DNA of 43,100 nt from Alphaproteobacteria bacterium (GTDB taxonomy: Bacteria > Pseudomonadota > Alphaproteobacteria > Micropepsales > Micropepsaceae), in NCBI GenBank assembly GCA_013697055.1, contig JACCXK010000084.1, positions 1 through 43,100 of the forward strand, in the 5' to 3' direction. The position numbers and the translations under genes are program-made. Below, piece by piece: positions 32,870 through 42,555 of this stretch. Within the stretch, counting starts at the first letter, position 1. Each line of letters begins with the position of its first letter. Below the pieces are notes generated by a model, which saw only the letters and a list, made by a program, of their open reading frames with translations, was not told the origin of the DNA and did not search any database.

Positions 32870-35161
32870 TCAGGTGATGGCCACGACTTCATGGCCTGTT
32901 ACCGAAGGAACAACGAATTCCACCCACCCGTTCGACACATGGGACTGCGCGGGCTGGCCAGCGACCAGCAGCTTCACGGTCTGGCCCGTCACACCCTTGC
33001 CCAGCTTGACCCGCACCTTAAATGGACCGACCGGAACGAATTCGTCCATCGGCGCGCGGAAGGTCGCGTAGGTCAGGTTGGCGACATGCAGCACTATGCG
33101 GCCAGAATATTGGCCAGTCTGCTGGTAGAGATTGCAGTCCATGTAGCCGGGCCCTTCGATGGCCAGCGGCAAGTCCTCCTTGGCCGCCCAACGCACCGCA
33201 TTGGAAAGCAGGATGCCATGGTCGGGATTGTTGCCGCTGGCATACTGCCGGTCGAAGTCAGCCGGCATGAAAACCACGCGCGCACCGTTGGGCAAAGTCC
33301 GCACCATCATGGCCTGGATGTCGGTCTTGGGCGTCCGCCACCAGGCATTTTCAGCCTGCAATACGGGCGCGACCGGAATGAAGGTCAACAGAACCTCGGT
33401 GCCCGCATCGGTGGTGAGCTTGGGAACGACGCCGCCGAAATAAATCGCATCGGTCTTGTCGAAACCATGAAATATCGGGTGGCGCGCCGCTCCCGGCGCC
33501 ACCGGTGGCTCGTCGCCTTTGGGATGAGGACTATACGCCACATGGGCGCGCAGCTCGGGCGTCAGGCGCACATAGGTGTTGATGCCGAGCGGCCGCTCGC
33601 CCTCGCCCGCGGTGGCGAAGCCCGGACCGGGATCGATGTCGAACGGGTTCGAGCGGCCACTGATGGGAGCCCGATAGCCGGTGTTGGGCCGCGAGCCGGA
33701 AACCCAATGGGCGCCGAACAGGTCGGCAAGGGCATAATCCGGTCGCGCGTCGCCGAGCGGGTCATGCAGGCTGGTATCGCCGGTCGCGACCAGATTGCCG
33801 CCATTGGCCACGAAGCGCTTCACCGCCGCCACCTGTGCGTCTGTCATGGCAGCGAGGTTCGGCAACACCAGGGTGCTGACCTTGTGCGCATACCGCTCAA
33901 TGTGCTCCGCATTGATGACGATATAGGGGACGCGATAGCGAGTGAAACTGTTGATCCAGCCGCGCCAGGGCGCCTCGACATTGCCGGAGACGTCATCGCG
34001 GCCATAAAAGACATTGTTGTCTTCCGAATAGACGATGCCGATGGTTGCGACCGGCGTCCGGTCATAGAGATATTGCTCATTCTCTAGGTGCCATTTGAAG
34101 ACAGGCAGCGCGGTCTCATACCGGCGCTTGTCGTGATGATGGGCGCTGATGGTGTGCCACCAGGGCGAGATCGAGCCCGCAATACCCTCATACATCCACA
34201 TCTGGCTTTCCGGCGCCGCCTTGGTGGTCATGCGGGGGCCGTACAGCGCTTGCGAGGCGGTCACGATCTTGTCCCAGCCCATGATGCCATGGGTAAGCTT
34301 GCCGTCCTCGGTGAATTGCTGGAACCCGCTGGCGTCGGACCGGTTCTGATGATCCTGGAAAGACACCGGCGAGCGTTCCAGGATCCGCAGCATGTTGCGC
34401 TCGGTGACCACGCCACGCGTCATGCCGATCCAATAGCAGTCGGGACCGCCGGCGGTGCGGGTCACCTTGTTCTGGAAATCCCACAGGGCGATGACCTGGT
34501 CGGCGTTCCATTTCACCCAGTCGCGATAGACCGGATCCTTCCAGTTCACCGCCCCGGGCAGATCATGGCCAGTCTTGTCCTTGAACAGCTTGGTGCAGAC
34601 CTGGCAATAGCAGAGCTGGTAATTGAGACCGCCGCCGCCATTCACGGCAAAGCCAGCCGGCTTGTAGCGGACAGCGATCTCCTTCATCTGCGCCGGCACC
34701 CACTCATAGAGATAGCCGCCATTCATGCAGGCGCGATTGGTGCGCTTGCCGGCCGCGTCCTGGCACATCCATTCCGGATGCATTTTGATGATTTCGTCGG
34801 TCGGCGTATTGGTCATGCGCGCGACATAGACAATGCCGTCCTCAGCGCAGGCTTTGACCAGTTCGCCTAAGAGGTCGCGATTGCCCAGGGTCAGGCCCTT
34901 GTGCGCGCCCGGAATCCTGGAATCGTAATAGTTCACCACTCCGCCGGAATTGATGATCGTGCCCTGGGTGTAGGTGTCCTTCATGTACCGGCGCCAGAAG
35001 CCGATATCCATGTTGCCGTCATCTTCGGTGATATTGACCTGGCCCCAGCGCCGGACCCGGCGATACCATGGATCCGTGACATTTGCGCCTTGCGCCTGGC
35101 CGGCCACGGATGCAGCAGCGGCGGCGCCCAAGACCACAAACTCGCGTCTGGTCGTTTTCAT
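32870..35161 (-). CDS. Tat-exported GH42/GHL6-like protein with beta-galactosidase trimerisation domain (2)
   Basis: A 763-residue exported putative glycoside hydrolase. ATG 35161 follows AGGGAACAC and gives MKTTRREFVVLGAAAAASVA, a Tat signal. The barrel carries the CYCQVC motif (about 183) preceded by NGGGGLNYQL in place of the usual acidic residue. The trimerisation domain is clear (VLPNLAAMTDAQVAAVKRFV, GGNLVATGDTSLHD, RVVFMPADFDRQYASG). The upstream open frame to 35545 has no start signal. It lies 104 bp downstream of the TonB-dependent receptor and is probably co-transcribed with it and with the 743-residue paralogue. Substrate unknown; galactosides are typical of GH42. Confidence 0.82.
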   Translation of the reverse strand: MKTTRREFVVLGAAAAASVAGQAQGANVTDPWYRRVRRWGQVNITEDDGNMDIGFWRRYMKDTYTQGTIINSGGVVNYYDSRIPGAHKGLTLGNRDLLGELVKACAEDGIVYVARMTNTPTDEIIKMHPEWMCQDAAGKRTNRACMNGGYLYEWVPAQMKEIAVRYKPAGFAVNGGGGLNYQLCYCQVCTKLFKDKTGHDLPGAVNWKDPVYRDWVKWNADQVIALWDFQNKVTRTAGGPDCYWIGMTRGVVTERNMLRILERSPVSFQDHQNRSDASGFQQFTEDGKLTHGIMGWDKIVTASQALYGPRMTTKAAPESQMWMYEGIAGSISPWWHTISAHHHDKRRYETALPVFKWHLENEQYLYDRTPVATIGIVYSEDNNVFYGRDDVSGNVEAPWRGWINSFTRYRVPYIVINAEHIERYAHKVSTLVLPNLAAMTDAQVAAVKRFVANGGNLVATGDTSLHDPLGDARPDYALADLFGAHWVSGSRPNTGYRAPISGRSNPFDIDPGPGFATAGEGERPLGINTYVRLTPELRAHVAYSPHPKGDEPPVAPGAARHPIFHGFDKTDAIYFGGVVPKLTTDAGTEVLLTFIPVAPVLQAENAWWRTPKTDIQAMMVRTLPNGARVVFMPADFDRQYASGNNPDHGILLSNAVRWAAKEDLPLAIEGPGYMDCNLYQQTGQYSGRIVLHVANLTYATFRAPMDEFVPVGPFKVRVKLGKGVTGQTVKLLVAGQPAQSHVSNGWVEFVVPSVTGHEVVAIT

Positions 35162-35265
35162 GTGTTCCCTGCGATCTTTGCCAGTCTGTCTCTGGAAAAC
35201 GGCCAGCCGCGAAGATTTTATAGTGTGCCGCAGCTGGCCTTCCTGCTCCCCGGAGTATTTGTTGA

Positions 35266-38145
35266 TCAGAAAGTGTAACGCACCCCGATACCGAACACAC
35301 GGCCCAGATCGTATTCCGGATAGAGGGACGAACTGTCCGCCAGTGCCTTCAAGGTCGCGTTGTTGGCGATCAGCGGCGGATCGGTGTTCAACAGGTTGTT
35401 GATCTTGCCATAGACCTGAATCTTGTCGGTTATCTGGTACTGGGTGGAAAGATCGAACACCGACCTGCCGTCGAAGTGGAAAGGATTGATGTCCGCCGCC
35501 GTTTTGAGGAGGGGCGAATAGCGGCCTGCACCAGTGTAAGCCCACAACAGGCGCACGGTGAGCGGTCCGTTGTTGTAGACGAACGATGTCACGGTGCGCC
35601 AGTTCGGCAAGGAATTCGTGCCGGTCAGGAAGCCCGCATTTTCCTGGGTGACATTGTTGGCGGTGGTGGTGATGTGTTCGGCATAGGAGGCCAGGCCGCC
35701 AATTGCCAGCGTGCCCTCCAGTTCATCCCAGACATCTTCCAGCGAGAAGCCATAGCTGGCCTCGAAATCAACGCCGCTGACCTTCAGCGTCTGGGCGTTG
35801 AATTGCGAGGACTGCACCACCGTGATGACATTCGCGGCGTTGCGGGTGATGCCGGCGCAGAAAACCGCGCTGCCCGCGGCGCAATTGTCCACCACATTCT
35901 GGGGTGTGAATGTGGTGAGCGCGTTGCCCATTTCTATATTGTAATAGTCGATCGAGGTGGTGAATCCGGGGAAAAAGCGCGGCGATAGCACTACGCCCGC
36001 GGTTATAGTCTTGGCGGTTTCCGGTTTTAGCTTGGGATTGCCGCCCGACAGGGTCTGAATGGTAGGGCTGCCTTGAAAATTCGGATTGGTGGTGCCGTTG
36101 ATGGTCTGGACGTTGTCGCGGATCACCGTACCGTTGGAGATCAGCGGCGTGCTGTAAAGATCGTTGACGCTCGGCGCCCGGAAATCGCGCGAATAGGTCG
36201 AGCGGACCCGGATATCGTCGATCAACGTCCAGTTCAAACCAAGCTTGTACACGAAGGCCGCGCCGCTGCTGTCGTAATCGGCGATACGGCCTGCGGTATC
36301 GACTTCCAGCTTCTGCATGAGGGGGAAGTTCGGGATTGTCAGCGGAACCACAAACTCTACATAGCCTTCACGCACTTCATTCGCGCCATAGAAACCCTGC
36401 GCGCTGGCCTGGCGCCAGCCAAGAACCTGCGAGACCGGGTCTGAGCTTTGATTGATGGAATCCCGGCGATACTCGCCGCCAATGGCTGCCGAAATCGGGC
36501 CCGCCCAGGTGCTGAACAGGTCACCGCGCAGGTTGCCGCCGAAATTGAACTGGTTGTCGCCGTCCCGGACATAGGACGTGCCCCTGTAATAGTTCAACCC
36601 GGACTGGCTGATCGTGCCGGGACCGAACACATTGATCGGCACGCAACCGTTCGTCGGACTGGTGATGGTGGAACGGCAAACCGGCTGCCCGACAGGCACG
36701 CCGGCCACGCTGCCTATCGCGGGGTTCGCCACCGCATCGACCGCGTTGAAAAAGTTCGCCTGGATGCGGTTGTTGGCGGACTGGTTGTAGTACAGCGATT
36801 GCGTATAGGTCACATGCGCATCCCAGCTCCAACCATCGAGCCAGGACAGCGTGCCCTGAGCGCCGGCATTGTAGCGCATATAAGTGGTGAGGGCGGCGTT
36901 GACGGTTGAATTATCTTCGAAATTCTCGCGCCCCAGGTTGAAGCTGGCGGGAAGCGTGCCGCCATTGCCTGCTATCAGAATGTTTCTGATGTTCAAGGCG
37001 GTCGCAGAGGCAGGGTTCCAGTTCGGAGAGTTGACCAGGTAATAATTGTCCGTGTTGATCTTCAAGTCGCCGTTATTGTAGTTCGGAACATTGGTGCCGG
37101 TTTCGGTATCGGAGGAGTACAGCACCGAACCGAAGAGTTGGATCGATGGGGTCAAGTCGTAGGAGACATGCGTATAAAAATTGTACCGCTCGGCTTTCGG
37201 CAGCAGCACGCCGCCCGGGGCCTGGGCGGGCTGGGTGGACGTCATGACGCCGTCGCCATTCTGGCAATAGTTGGTGGCGCCGCAGAGCGCGCCCTGATTG
37301 AAGGGCGCCAAAACGCCGCCCGCCAGGAATTGGTAATATTGGGTGGCTGAGCCATTTTTCTGGGGAACGACCATGACACCGCCGTTCGTTACCAACGACA
37401 GCGTACCGCCCGGCGCGATCGTGTAGGTTGGGGCGCCCGCCGCGATCGCTGCCTTGGTGTTGGTGAACTGGGTGTAGCCCTGCCGCCCCCAGGGACGCCT
37501 CGCTTCATAGATGATGTGGGGCTGGTTGTAGTAGGCAGCCGCGAAGACGACTTGGCCCTTGTTCCCGGCGAAGCCATGGCCGTAAGTGAAGCTGCCCGAC
37601 AGCGCGTGGTCGTCGCCATAGTTTGAACCGGTGGCTTGCAGGTCGAGCTTGCCGCCGGACTGTTGGGGCGTCAGCGATACGTTGACGACACCGGTGATGG
37701 CGTCCGAACCGTACGCGGCGGAAGCACCGCCTGTGACGATGTCGATATGGCTGATCAGCTGGGCCGGGATCACGTTGACGTTGAAGCCGCCGGTGGGGCT
37801 GGTGTCCTGCACCCGCATGCCATCGAGCAGCACCAGGGTCCGGGTGGCACCGATGTTGCGCAGGTTGAAGGTGCTGAGGCCGATATTTTGCGAATTGTTG
37901 TTGTTCTGGTTCGGCGCCAGGGAGGGAATCTCGGCGATAATGTCGGTGACGGTAAGCGCGGCCTTCTGCTCCAGCTCAACGGCGCCGATAGCGGTGGTTG
38001 GGGTGGGCGCCTCGAAACCCTGACGGGAAACGCGGCTGCCGGTCACTGTTACGTTTTCGACACCGGCATCTTGCGCCATGGCAGGCAATACAATCACCAA
38101 ACTGCTTGTGCTGAGCAGAAATGCTGCGATTTTCGACGTTCTCAT
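35266..38145 (-). CDS. TonB-dependent receptor (complete)
   Basis: A 959-residue outer-membrane transporter. The start ATG 38145 has GGGGGGAC upstream. The signal peptide ends at AMA before QDAGVENVTVTGSR (about residue 24). The plug (about 40-160) contains FNLRNIGATRTLVLLDGMRV and IDIVTGGASAAYGSDAITGV. The barrel follows, with late blocks RVRSTYSRDFRAPSVNDLY and TKDI-like strands, ending VRYTF with the terminal Phe of outer-membrane barrels. Neighbours are Tat-exported GH42/GHL6-like proteins on the same strand and a LysR regulator, a lipoprotein and a GH42 enzyme on the other, so an oligosaccharide is a reasonable substrate. A dyad at 38322 could be its operator. Confidence 0.95.
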   Translation of the reverse strand: MRTSKIAAFLLSTSSLVIVLPAMAQDAGVENVTVTGSRVSRQGFEAPTPTTAIGAVELEQKAALTVTDIIAEIPSLAPNQNNNNSQNIGLSTFNLRNIGATRTLVLLDGMRVQDTSPTGGFNVNVIPAQLISHIDIVTGGASAAYGSDAITGVVNVSLTPQQSGGKLDLQATGSNYGDDHALSGSFTYGHGFAGNKGQVVFAAAYYNQPHIIYEARRPWGRQGYTQFTNTKAAIAAGAPTYTIAPGGTLSLVTNGGVMVVPQKNGSATQYYQFLAGGVLAPFNQGALCGATNYCQNGDGVMTSTQPAQAPGGVLLPKAERYNFYTHVSYDLTPSIQLFGSVLYSSDTETGTNVPNYNNGDLKINTDNYYLVNSPNWNPASATALNIRNILIAGNGGTLPASFNLGRENFEDNSTVNAALTTYMRYNAGAQGTLSWLDGWSWDAHVTYTQSLYYNQSANNRIQANFFNAVDAVANPAIGSVAGVPVGQPVCRSTITSPTNGCVPINVFGPGTISQSGLNYYRGTSYVRDGDNQFNFGGNLRGDLFSTWAGPISAAIGGEYRRDSINQSSDPVSQVLGWRQASAQGFYGANEVREGYVEFVVPLTIPNFPLMQKLEVDTAGRIADYDSSGAAFVYKLGLNWTLIDDIRVRSTYSRDFRAPSVNDLYSTPLISNGTVIRDNVQTINGTTNPNFQGSPTIQTLSGGNPKLKPETAKTITAGVVLSPRFFPGFTTSIDYYNIEMGNALTTFTPQNVVDNCAAGSAVFCAGITRNAANVITVVQSSQFNAQTLKVSGVDFEASYGFSLEDVWDELEGTLAIGGLASYAEHITTTANNVTQENAGFLTGTNSLPNWRTVTSFVYNNGPLTVRLLWAYTGAGRYSPLLKTAADINPFHFDGRSVFDLSTQYQITDKIQVYGKINNLLNTDPPLIANNATLKALADSSSLYPEYDLGRVFGIGVRYTF

Positions 38146-38470
38146 TCAGTCCCCCCTTTGAACGGCCGAAATGGCTCGTTCGGCAAAACAAATCCGTCAC
38201 CCGCCACGACAGTAGCGGGAGATAACTTTCAGATTTTTGCGCTTGCGAAGACGCTGCCCCCCTCAGCGGCAGTCCCGTGCCCGGCGCTCCTCTCCGCGCC
38301 TCTTGTGAGCGCTGGATGTAAAAACGGTAGGCCGTTTCAGACGGCGAGGTGAAGGCAGAAATATGCGAAAGGGTTGTGCAAAAATGCTAATAGGGCAATC
38401 CGGACAAGGCCGCGTCGCCTTGTCTGTCGCAACGGTCCGATCAGGACTTGTGGCCGGGGGGCGTAATGGC
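38146..38470. promoter_or_regulatory. Divergent promoter region between receptor and LysR gene
   Basis: A 325-bp gene-free stretch. It contains a 6-bp dyad, AAACGG-TAGG-CCGTTT (38322-38337), and A/T-rich patches near 38225 and 38375. An in-frame extension of the LysR gene from 38363 exists but matches nothing of the LysR N-terminus. Likely holds the promoters of both genes and LysR binding sites. Confidence 0.5.
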
Positions 38471-39355
38471 ATGAACAATTGGGACGATATCCGCATTTTC
38501 CTGGCCGTGGCGCGACAGAAAGGCCTTACCGCCGCTGCCAGTAGCCTGAGCATCAACCACACCACGGTGGCACGTCGCCTTGCGGGGCTCGAAGCCGCCC
38601 TTAAGACCAAGCTCGTAACAAGGACGCCCAGTGGGGCCGTCCTGACCTCGGCGGGCCAACAGTTCCTGCTGCATGCTGAGCGAATCGAACAGGAGGCCCT
38701 GGCGGCTGAGCAACATGTGTATAAAGCCGACGGAACAGTCTCGGGCAAGATTCGCCTTGCGACGCGCGAAGCCTTTGGCGCCTGGCTGGTCTGTCCGCGG
38801 ATCAACCTGCTGAAGCGCCGCCATCCCGAATTAAAACTTGACCTGATTTCGGAGGCCCGGACCATCAGCCTGCTGAAGCGGGACGCAGACATCACGGTGT
38901 CCCTGCATTACCCTTCGCAAAGCCGCGTCATTGTACAAAAGTTGACCGATTACCGGCTGGGCCTGTTCGCCTCGCATGACTATCTGCGCGAATGCGGCCC
39001 GGTCGAAACGGTTGATGAGCTGAAGAATCGCGACGTCATTTGGTATGTCGATGACCTGATTGACATGGATGAACAGCGCTATATGCAGCGCATCATCGCC
39101 ATTGCGCGCCAGGGATTCCGTTCGACCAATATTCTGGCGCAGTATGCCGCCATGGCTTCCGGCATGGGTATTGGCATCATTCCGGTCTATCATGCGTCAC
39201 AGGATCCCAACCTGGTCCGGATTCTGCCGAACGACGTGGAAGAGATGCGGACATATTGGCTGTCCGTGCATCCGGAAGCCCATGACTTGCCCAACGTCCG
39301 CGCGGTGATTGAGTTTCTGGGCGACGTCGTGCGGGAAAAGAAAAGCCTGTTTTAA
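38471..39355 (+). CDS. LysR-family transcriptional regulator
   Basis: A 294-residue regulator. The N-terminal winged HTH is MNNWDDIRIFLAVARQKGLT, with AAASSLSINHTTVARRLAGL as the HTH. A linker helix (QQFLLHAERIEQEALAAEQH) leads to the effector domain (GKIRLATREAFGAWLVCPRI, ASGMGIGIIPVYHA). ATG 38471 has a GGGGGG run upstream. The effector domain follows the GcvA-like layout of short-chain members. It is divergent from the TonB-dependent receptor and upstream of the lipoprotein and GH42 genes, so it probably controls this carbohydrate locus. Ligand unknown. Confidence 0.92.
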   Translation: MNNWDDIRIFLAVARQKGLTAAASSLSINHTTVARRLAGLEAALKTKLVTRTPSGAVLTSAGQQFLLHAERIEQEALAAEQHVYKADGTVSGKIRLATREAFGAWLVCPRINLLKRRHPELKLDLISEARTISLLKRDADITVSLHYPSQSRVIVQKLTDYRLGLFASHDYLRECGPVETVDELKNRDVIWYVDDLIDMDEQRYMQRIIAIARQGFRSTNILAQYAAMASGMGIGIIPVYHASQDPNLVRILPNDVEEMRTYWLSVHPEAHDLPNVRAVIEFLGDVVREKKSLF

Positions 39356-39441
39356 AGGAAGTTGATAACGGCGATAGGGGATGTGGACCCTGCCAAGTTG
39401 AGCCGGTAGGGTCATCGTCCAACTGGGACTGGGGGCGTGCC

Positions 39442-40236
39442 ATGAAGATTTCGCTCAAAACCGCATCGGTGGCGCTTGGCATTCTTTTGTATGGCTGTGC
39501 CGGAAATAACCAGATGCTTGCCGGCCGCTCTTCGTCAGGAATTATTGTATCGGATGATTTTGAATCAACGCCCGTCGGCGCAATTCCAGCCGGCTTCACA
39601 AAAACCGGTGAGATCGGGGTCGAGGAAGGCGTGGCCCACAGCGGCAAACATGCCTTGAAGGTTGAGCCGGCTGTGAAAGGCGGACGCTTCATCAACCTTG
39701 CGCCCGACAAGGTCGCGGCGCTCGGCGGTGAGCATTGGGGCCGGCTTTACTACAAGGTCAAGACGCCGACGCCAATGCCGACCGGCAGGCTTATTCATGC
39801 CACCCTGGTCGATGGCAAAGGCACCAGCCCGCTTGCGAACGACCTGATCGATGTGCGTCTGGCCACCCTGCTATTTTATCCCAATGGTGACTTCAATTAT
39901 TTCTACAACGTGCAGCCGCCGAGCGGGCGGAAGGAATTCGGCCCGAAGTCCGCGACCATTCAGAAATTCAACGACGAGTGGACCTTGCTTGAATGGCACG
40001 CGGATGCTGCCACACAGACATACGCGTTCTTCGTCAACGGCAAGGAGGTCGTGGACATCGGCCAGCACAAGGGCGCGGGCAACTACGAAGGCATCGAGAT
40101 TCCTGCTGTATTTCAGACATTGTCCATCGGTTTCACAAATTATCAACCGGCCACCGGAGAAGGCTTTACGGTCTGGATCGATGACATCGCAGTCGGCAAG
40201 AAGCGGCTCGGCCCTGTGCATGGTGCTGCCAAGTAA
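39442..40236 (+). CDS. Lipoprotein with probable jelly-roll (lectin/glucanase-like) domain
   Basis: A 264-residue lipoprotein. The signal ILLYGCAG gives lipidation at Cys19. The mature part is beta-rich and resembles concanavalin A-like/Cip1-like polysaccharide-binding or lyase proteins: DDFESTPVGAIPAGFTKTGE, VAHSGKHALKVEP, GEHWGRLYYKVKTPTPMP, EWTLLEWHADAATQTYAFFV and GFTVWIDDIAVG. The family assignment is by pattern only; no catalytic residue can be named. It sits between the LysR gene and the GH42 gene, 53 bp before the latter, on the same strand. It may hold the substrate at the outer membrane for the locus enzymes. Confidence 0.78.
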   Translation: MKISLKTASVALGILLYGCAGNNQMLAGRSSSGIIVSDDFESTPVGAIPAGFTKTGEIGVEEGVAHSGKHALKVEPAVKGGRFINLAPDKVAALGGEHWGRLYYKVKTPTPMPTGRLIHATLVDGKGTSPLANDLIDVRLATLLFYPNGDFNYFYNVQPPSGRKEFGPKSATIQKFNDEWTLLEWHADAATQTYAFFVNGKEVVDIGQHKGAGNYEGIEIPAVFQTLSIGFTNYQPATGEGFTVWIDDIAVGKKRLGPVHGAAK

Positions 40237-40288
40237 GATCGGCAACAATCGAAGACACTGCGACTAAGTGAGCGCTTGAGGAGAGACG

Positions 40289-42457
40289 ATGATCGATATG
40301 ACACGCCGTTTCCTGGTCGGCTCCACGGCCCTGGTGCCGGTCCTGGCCGCGACGCGCGCGGGGGCGGCCGAACGCGCCAGGCTTCCGGTCTTCACCGGTG
40401 GCGCGGTCTATTTCCGCAAGTCCAACCCGCCGCCGGCCGAATGGGCGCGCGATTACAAGGCCGCCGCCGACATCGGCATGAATGCTTTCCGCCACTGGTT
40501 CATGTGGTCGGTCATCGAGATCGCACCGGGCCAGTATGACTGGGCCGATTATGACCGCCAGATGGATCTGGCGGCGCAGAACGGCATTAAGACCATCATC
40601 GCCATCCATGACGGAAATGCGCCCGAATGGATCTACCGCAAGCTGCCCGATGCCCGGTACAAGGACGCCGAAGGCCACCAGGAAGATAGCGGGCATTCCG
40701 GCAGCAGCGCCACCGCCGGCTTTCCGGGCTTGTGCCTGGACAACCCGGAAGCACGCGAGGCGCTGGGAAAATTCATCACTGAACTTGTCAAGCGCTATCG
40801 CAACCATCCGGCCTTGCTGGGCTATGACCTTTGGAACGAGACGGCCGGTCATGGCGGCGTACCGCCGCGCATGTATTGCTATTGCAGCGGCAGCCAGGCG
40901 CGTCTGCGCGACTGGCTGAAGAAACGATACGGCACGCTGGAAGCGTTGAACAAGGCCTGGCACCGCTACAGCTATGCCAGCTGGGATGATGTTACGCCTC
41001 CGCATAACTACGACGGTTACGGCGAAAGCCTGGATTTCCTGCAGTTCCGGGTCGAAAACGCCTACGATCTGTTCGATTGGCGCATCGCGCTGATCAAGGC
41101 GCTGGATCCGCAGCATCTGGTCGTCTGTCATGGCACCGCCTCAACCTTGACGACTCATGGGCTCAGCACGGTCGATGAATGGCGCGCCGCCAGCCGGGTT
41201 GATGTCTATGGCGTCACCTGGATCGCGTCCCGCCAGGGCTCTGATGCGTGGAAACAGTATTGCGCCATCGATCTCACACGGGCCGGCGCGCGCGGCAAGC
41301 CGATCTGGCATGCCGAAGCCACCGGCGGCCCTTTATGGCTGCAGCCCCAGCTGCCGGGCCGCCCGCGCGAGAATGGCCGCGTTACCCGCGCCGAAGATGT
41401 GCGGCTGACGCACATGGTGTCGTGCGCCGGCGGCGCCACCGGCATCTTCTATACCCGCTGGCGCGGGCTGCTGGATGGCCCGCTCTGGGATGCGTTCGGC
41501 CTGTTCGCCATGGATGGCAGCAAGACGCCGCAAGCCGAAATGGCGGGCAAGCTGATGCGTTGGGGCAACGCCCATCCCGAAGTGTGGCGCGCCCGCCCGG
41601 TGCGCGGCGAAGTCGGACTGCTGTTCGCGGAAGAGTCGGAATTCTTCAACGTGATCCAGCAGAAATCGAGCGACTATTATTACCAATCGATGAGAGGCGC
41701 CTATCAGGCCTTCTGGGCCAACAACATTCAGCCCGATTTCGTGGCCCCCGAAAATATCGAGGAATACAGGTTGCTCTACGTCGCCTATCCGGTGATGCTG
41801 CGCAGCGAGAATGCGGCGCGGCTGCAGCGCTTCGTGCGCGGCGGCGGCATGCTGGTGTGTGAGGGCTTTCCGGCCTATTTCGGCGATGGCGGTCATGTCG
41901 GCGAGACCCAGCCCAATTACGGCTTCGACCAGCTGTTCGGCTGCCGCCAGGCGGCGGTGGAATTCAATCCCGACCTGTCAGAAGACATGGAGCTGGAGGT
42001 ACGCGGCCGCAAGATTCATGGCCGCTATTTCCGGCAAGACTACACGCCGACCACCGGCACGGCGGCGGGCCATTATACCGATGGCGGCATTGCGGCGGTG
42101 GAAAGCAGGATCGGCAAGGGCAAGACGCTTTTGATCGGCACCTTTCCCGGCGCCGGCTATTACAGGCATCACGATGCGGCGGCGAAAGAACTGTTTTCAG
42201 GCTTCCTGGACCTTGCCGGGATCCCGCAGCGCGTGAAGGTCAACAATCCGATGGTGCAGGCGCGCCTGCACGAAGGGCTGCGCAGCTATCTGTGGGCGAC
42301 CAATGCCAGCAACCAGCCGCAAACGGTCACCGTGACCTTGGACCGCCGCGTCGCCGCGGTAAAAGATGTGTGGGCAGGCCTTGCGATTTCAACGCAAGGC
42401 AGCACGCTGTCATTCACCCTGCCAGCCAAGGACGCGGCGGTGATCGAAATCGGGTGA
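40289..42457 (+). CDS. GH42-family beta-galactosidase, exported
   Basis: A 722-residue enzyme that should release beta-galactosyl (or related) residues. The N-terminus is MIDMTRRFLVGSTALVPVLA, a Tat-type signal, and ATG 40289 follows GGAGAGACG. The barrel has MNAFRHWFMWSVIEIAPGQY, the acid/base Glu in GYDLWNETAGHGG (about 184) and the nucleophile Glu in IWHAEATGG (about 343). The trimerisation domain is seen in VAPENIEEYRLLYVAYPVML and RFVRGGGMLVCEG, and a C-terminal sandwich ends the protein. The GH42 metal cluster reads CYCSGS, lacking the third Cys that the two neighbours retain. Unlike them, its catalytic acids are intact, so it is likely the active galactosidase of the locus. Confidence 0.9.
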   Translation: MIDMTRRFLVGSTALVPVLAATRAGAAERARLPVFTGGAVYFRKSNPPPAEWARDYKAAADIGMNAFRHWFMWSVIEIAPGQYDWADYDRQMDLAAQNGIKTIIAIHDGNAPEWIYRKLPDARYKDAEGHQEDSGHSGSSATAGFPGLCLDNPEAREALGKFITELVKRYRNHPALLGYDLWNETAGHGGVPPRMYCYCSGSQARLRDWLKKRYGTLEALNKAWHRYSYASWDDVTPPHNYDGYGESLDFLQFRVENAYDLFDWRIALIKALDPQHLVVCHGTASTLTTHGLSTVDEWRAASRVDVYGVTWIASRQGSDAWKQYCAIDLTRAGARGKPIWHAEATGGPLWLQPQLPGRPRENGRVTRAEDVRLTHMVSCAGGATGIFYTRWRGLLDGPLWDAFGLFAMDGSKTPQAEMAGKLMRWGNAHPEVWRARPVRGEVGLLFAEESEFFNVIQQKSSDYYYQSMRGAYQAFWANNIQPDFVAPENIEEYRLLYVAYPVMLRSENAARLQRFVRGGGMLVCEGFPAYFGDGGHVGETQPNYGFDQLFGCRQAAVEFNPDLSEDMELEVRGRKIHGRYFRQDYTPTTGTAAGHYTDGGIAAVESRIGKGKTLLIGTFPGAGYYRHHDAAAKELFSGFLDLAGIPQRVKVNNPMVQARLHEGLRSYLWATNASNQPQTVTVTLDRRVAAVKDVWAGLAISTQGSTLSFTLPAKDAAVIEIG

Positions 42458-42467
42458 TTTCGGACAG

Positions 42468-42481
42468 GCGGTCATGACCGC
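42468..42481. repeat. Perfect 14-bp palindrome after the GH42 gene
   Basis: GCGGTCATGACCGC, starting 10 bp after the GH42 stop. There is no T-tract, so it is not a clear terminator. It could be an extragenic palindrome or a protein site. Confidence 0.5.
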
Positions 42482-42555
42482 TCTTGGCGGGACCTACGGC
42501 AAAACCAAGATACAGGTGAGCAACCCCGTGGTAGCCTGGATAGAACAAAACGCTG

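Noticed and set aside
35162-35545. N-terminal extension of the second GH42-like protein
   Set aside because: Overlaps the receptor gene 3' end and hides the obvious Tat signal at ATG 35161.
38363-38470. Longer LysR start
   Set aside because: The extra 36 residues have no resemblance to the LysR N-terminus, whereas ATG 38471 begins the HTH domain directly.
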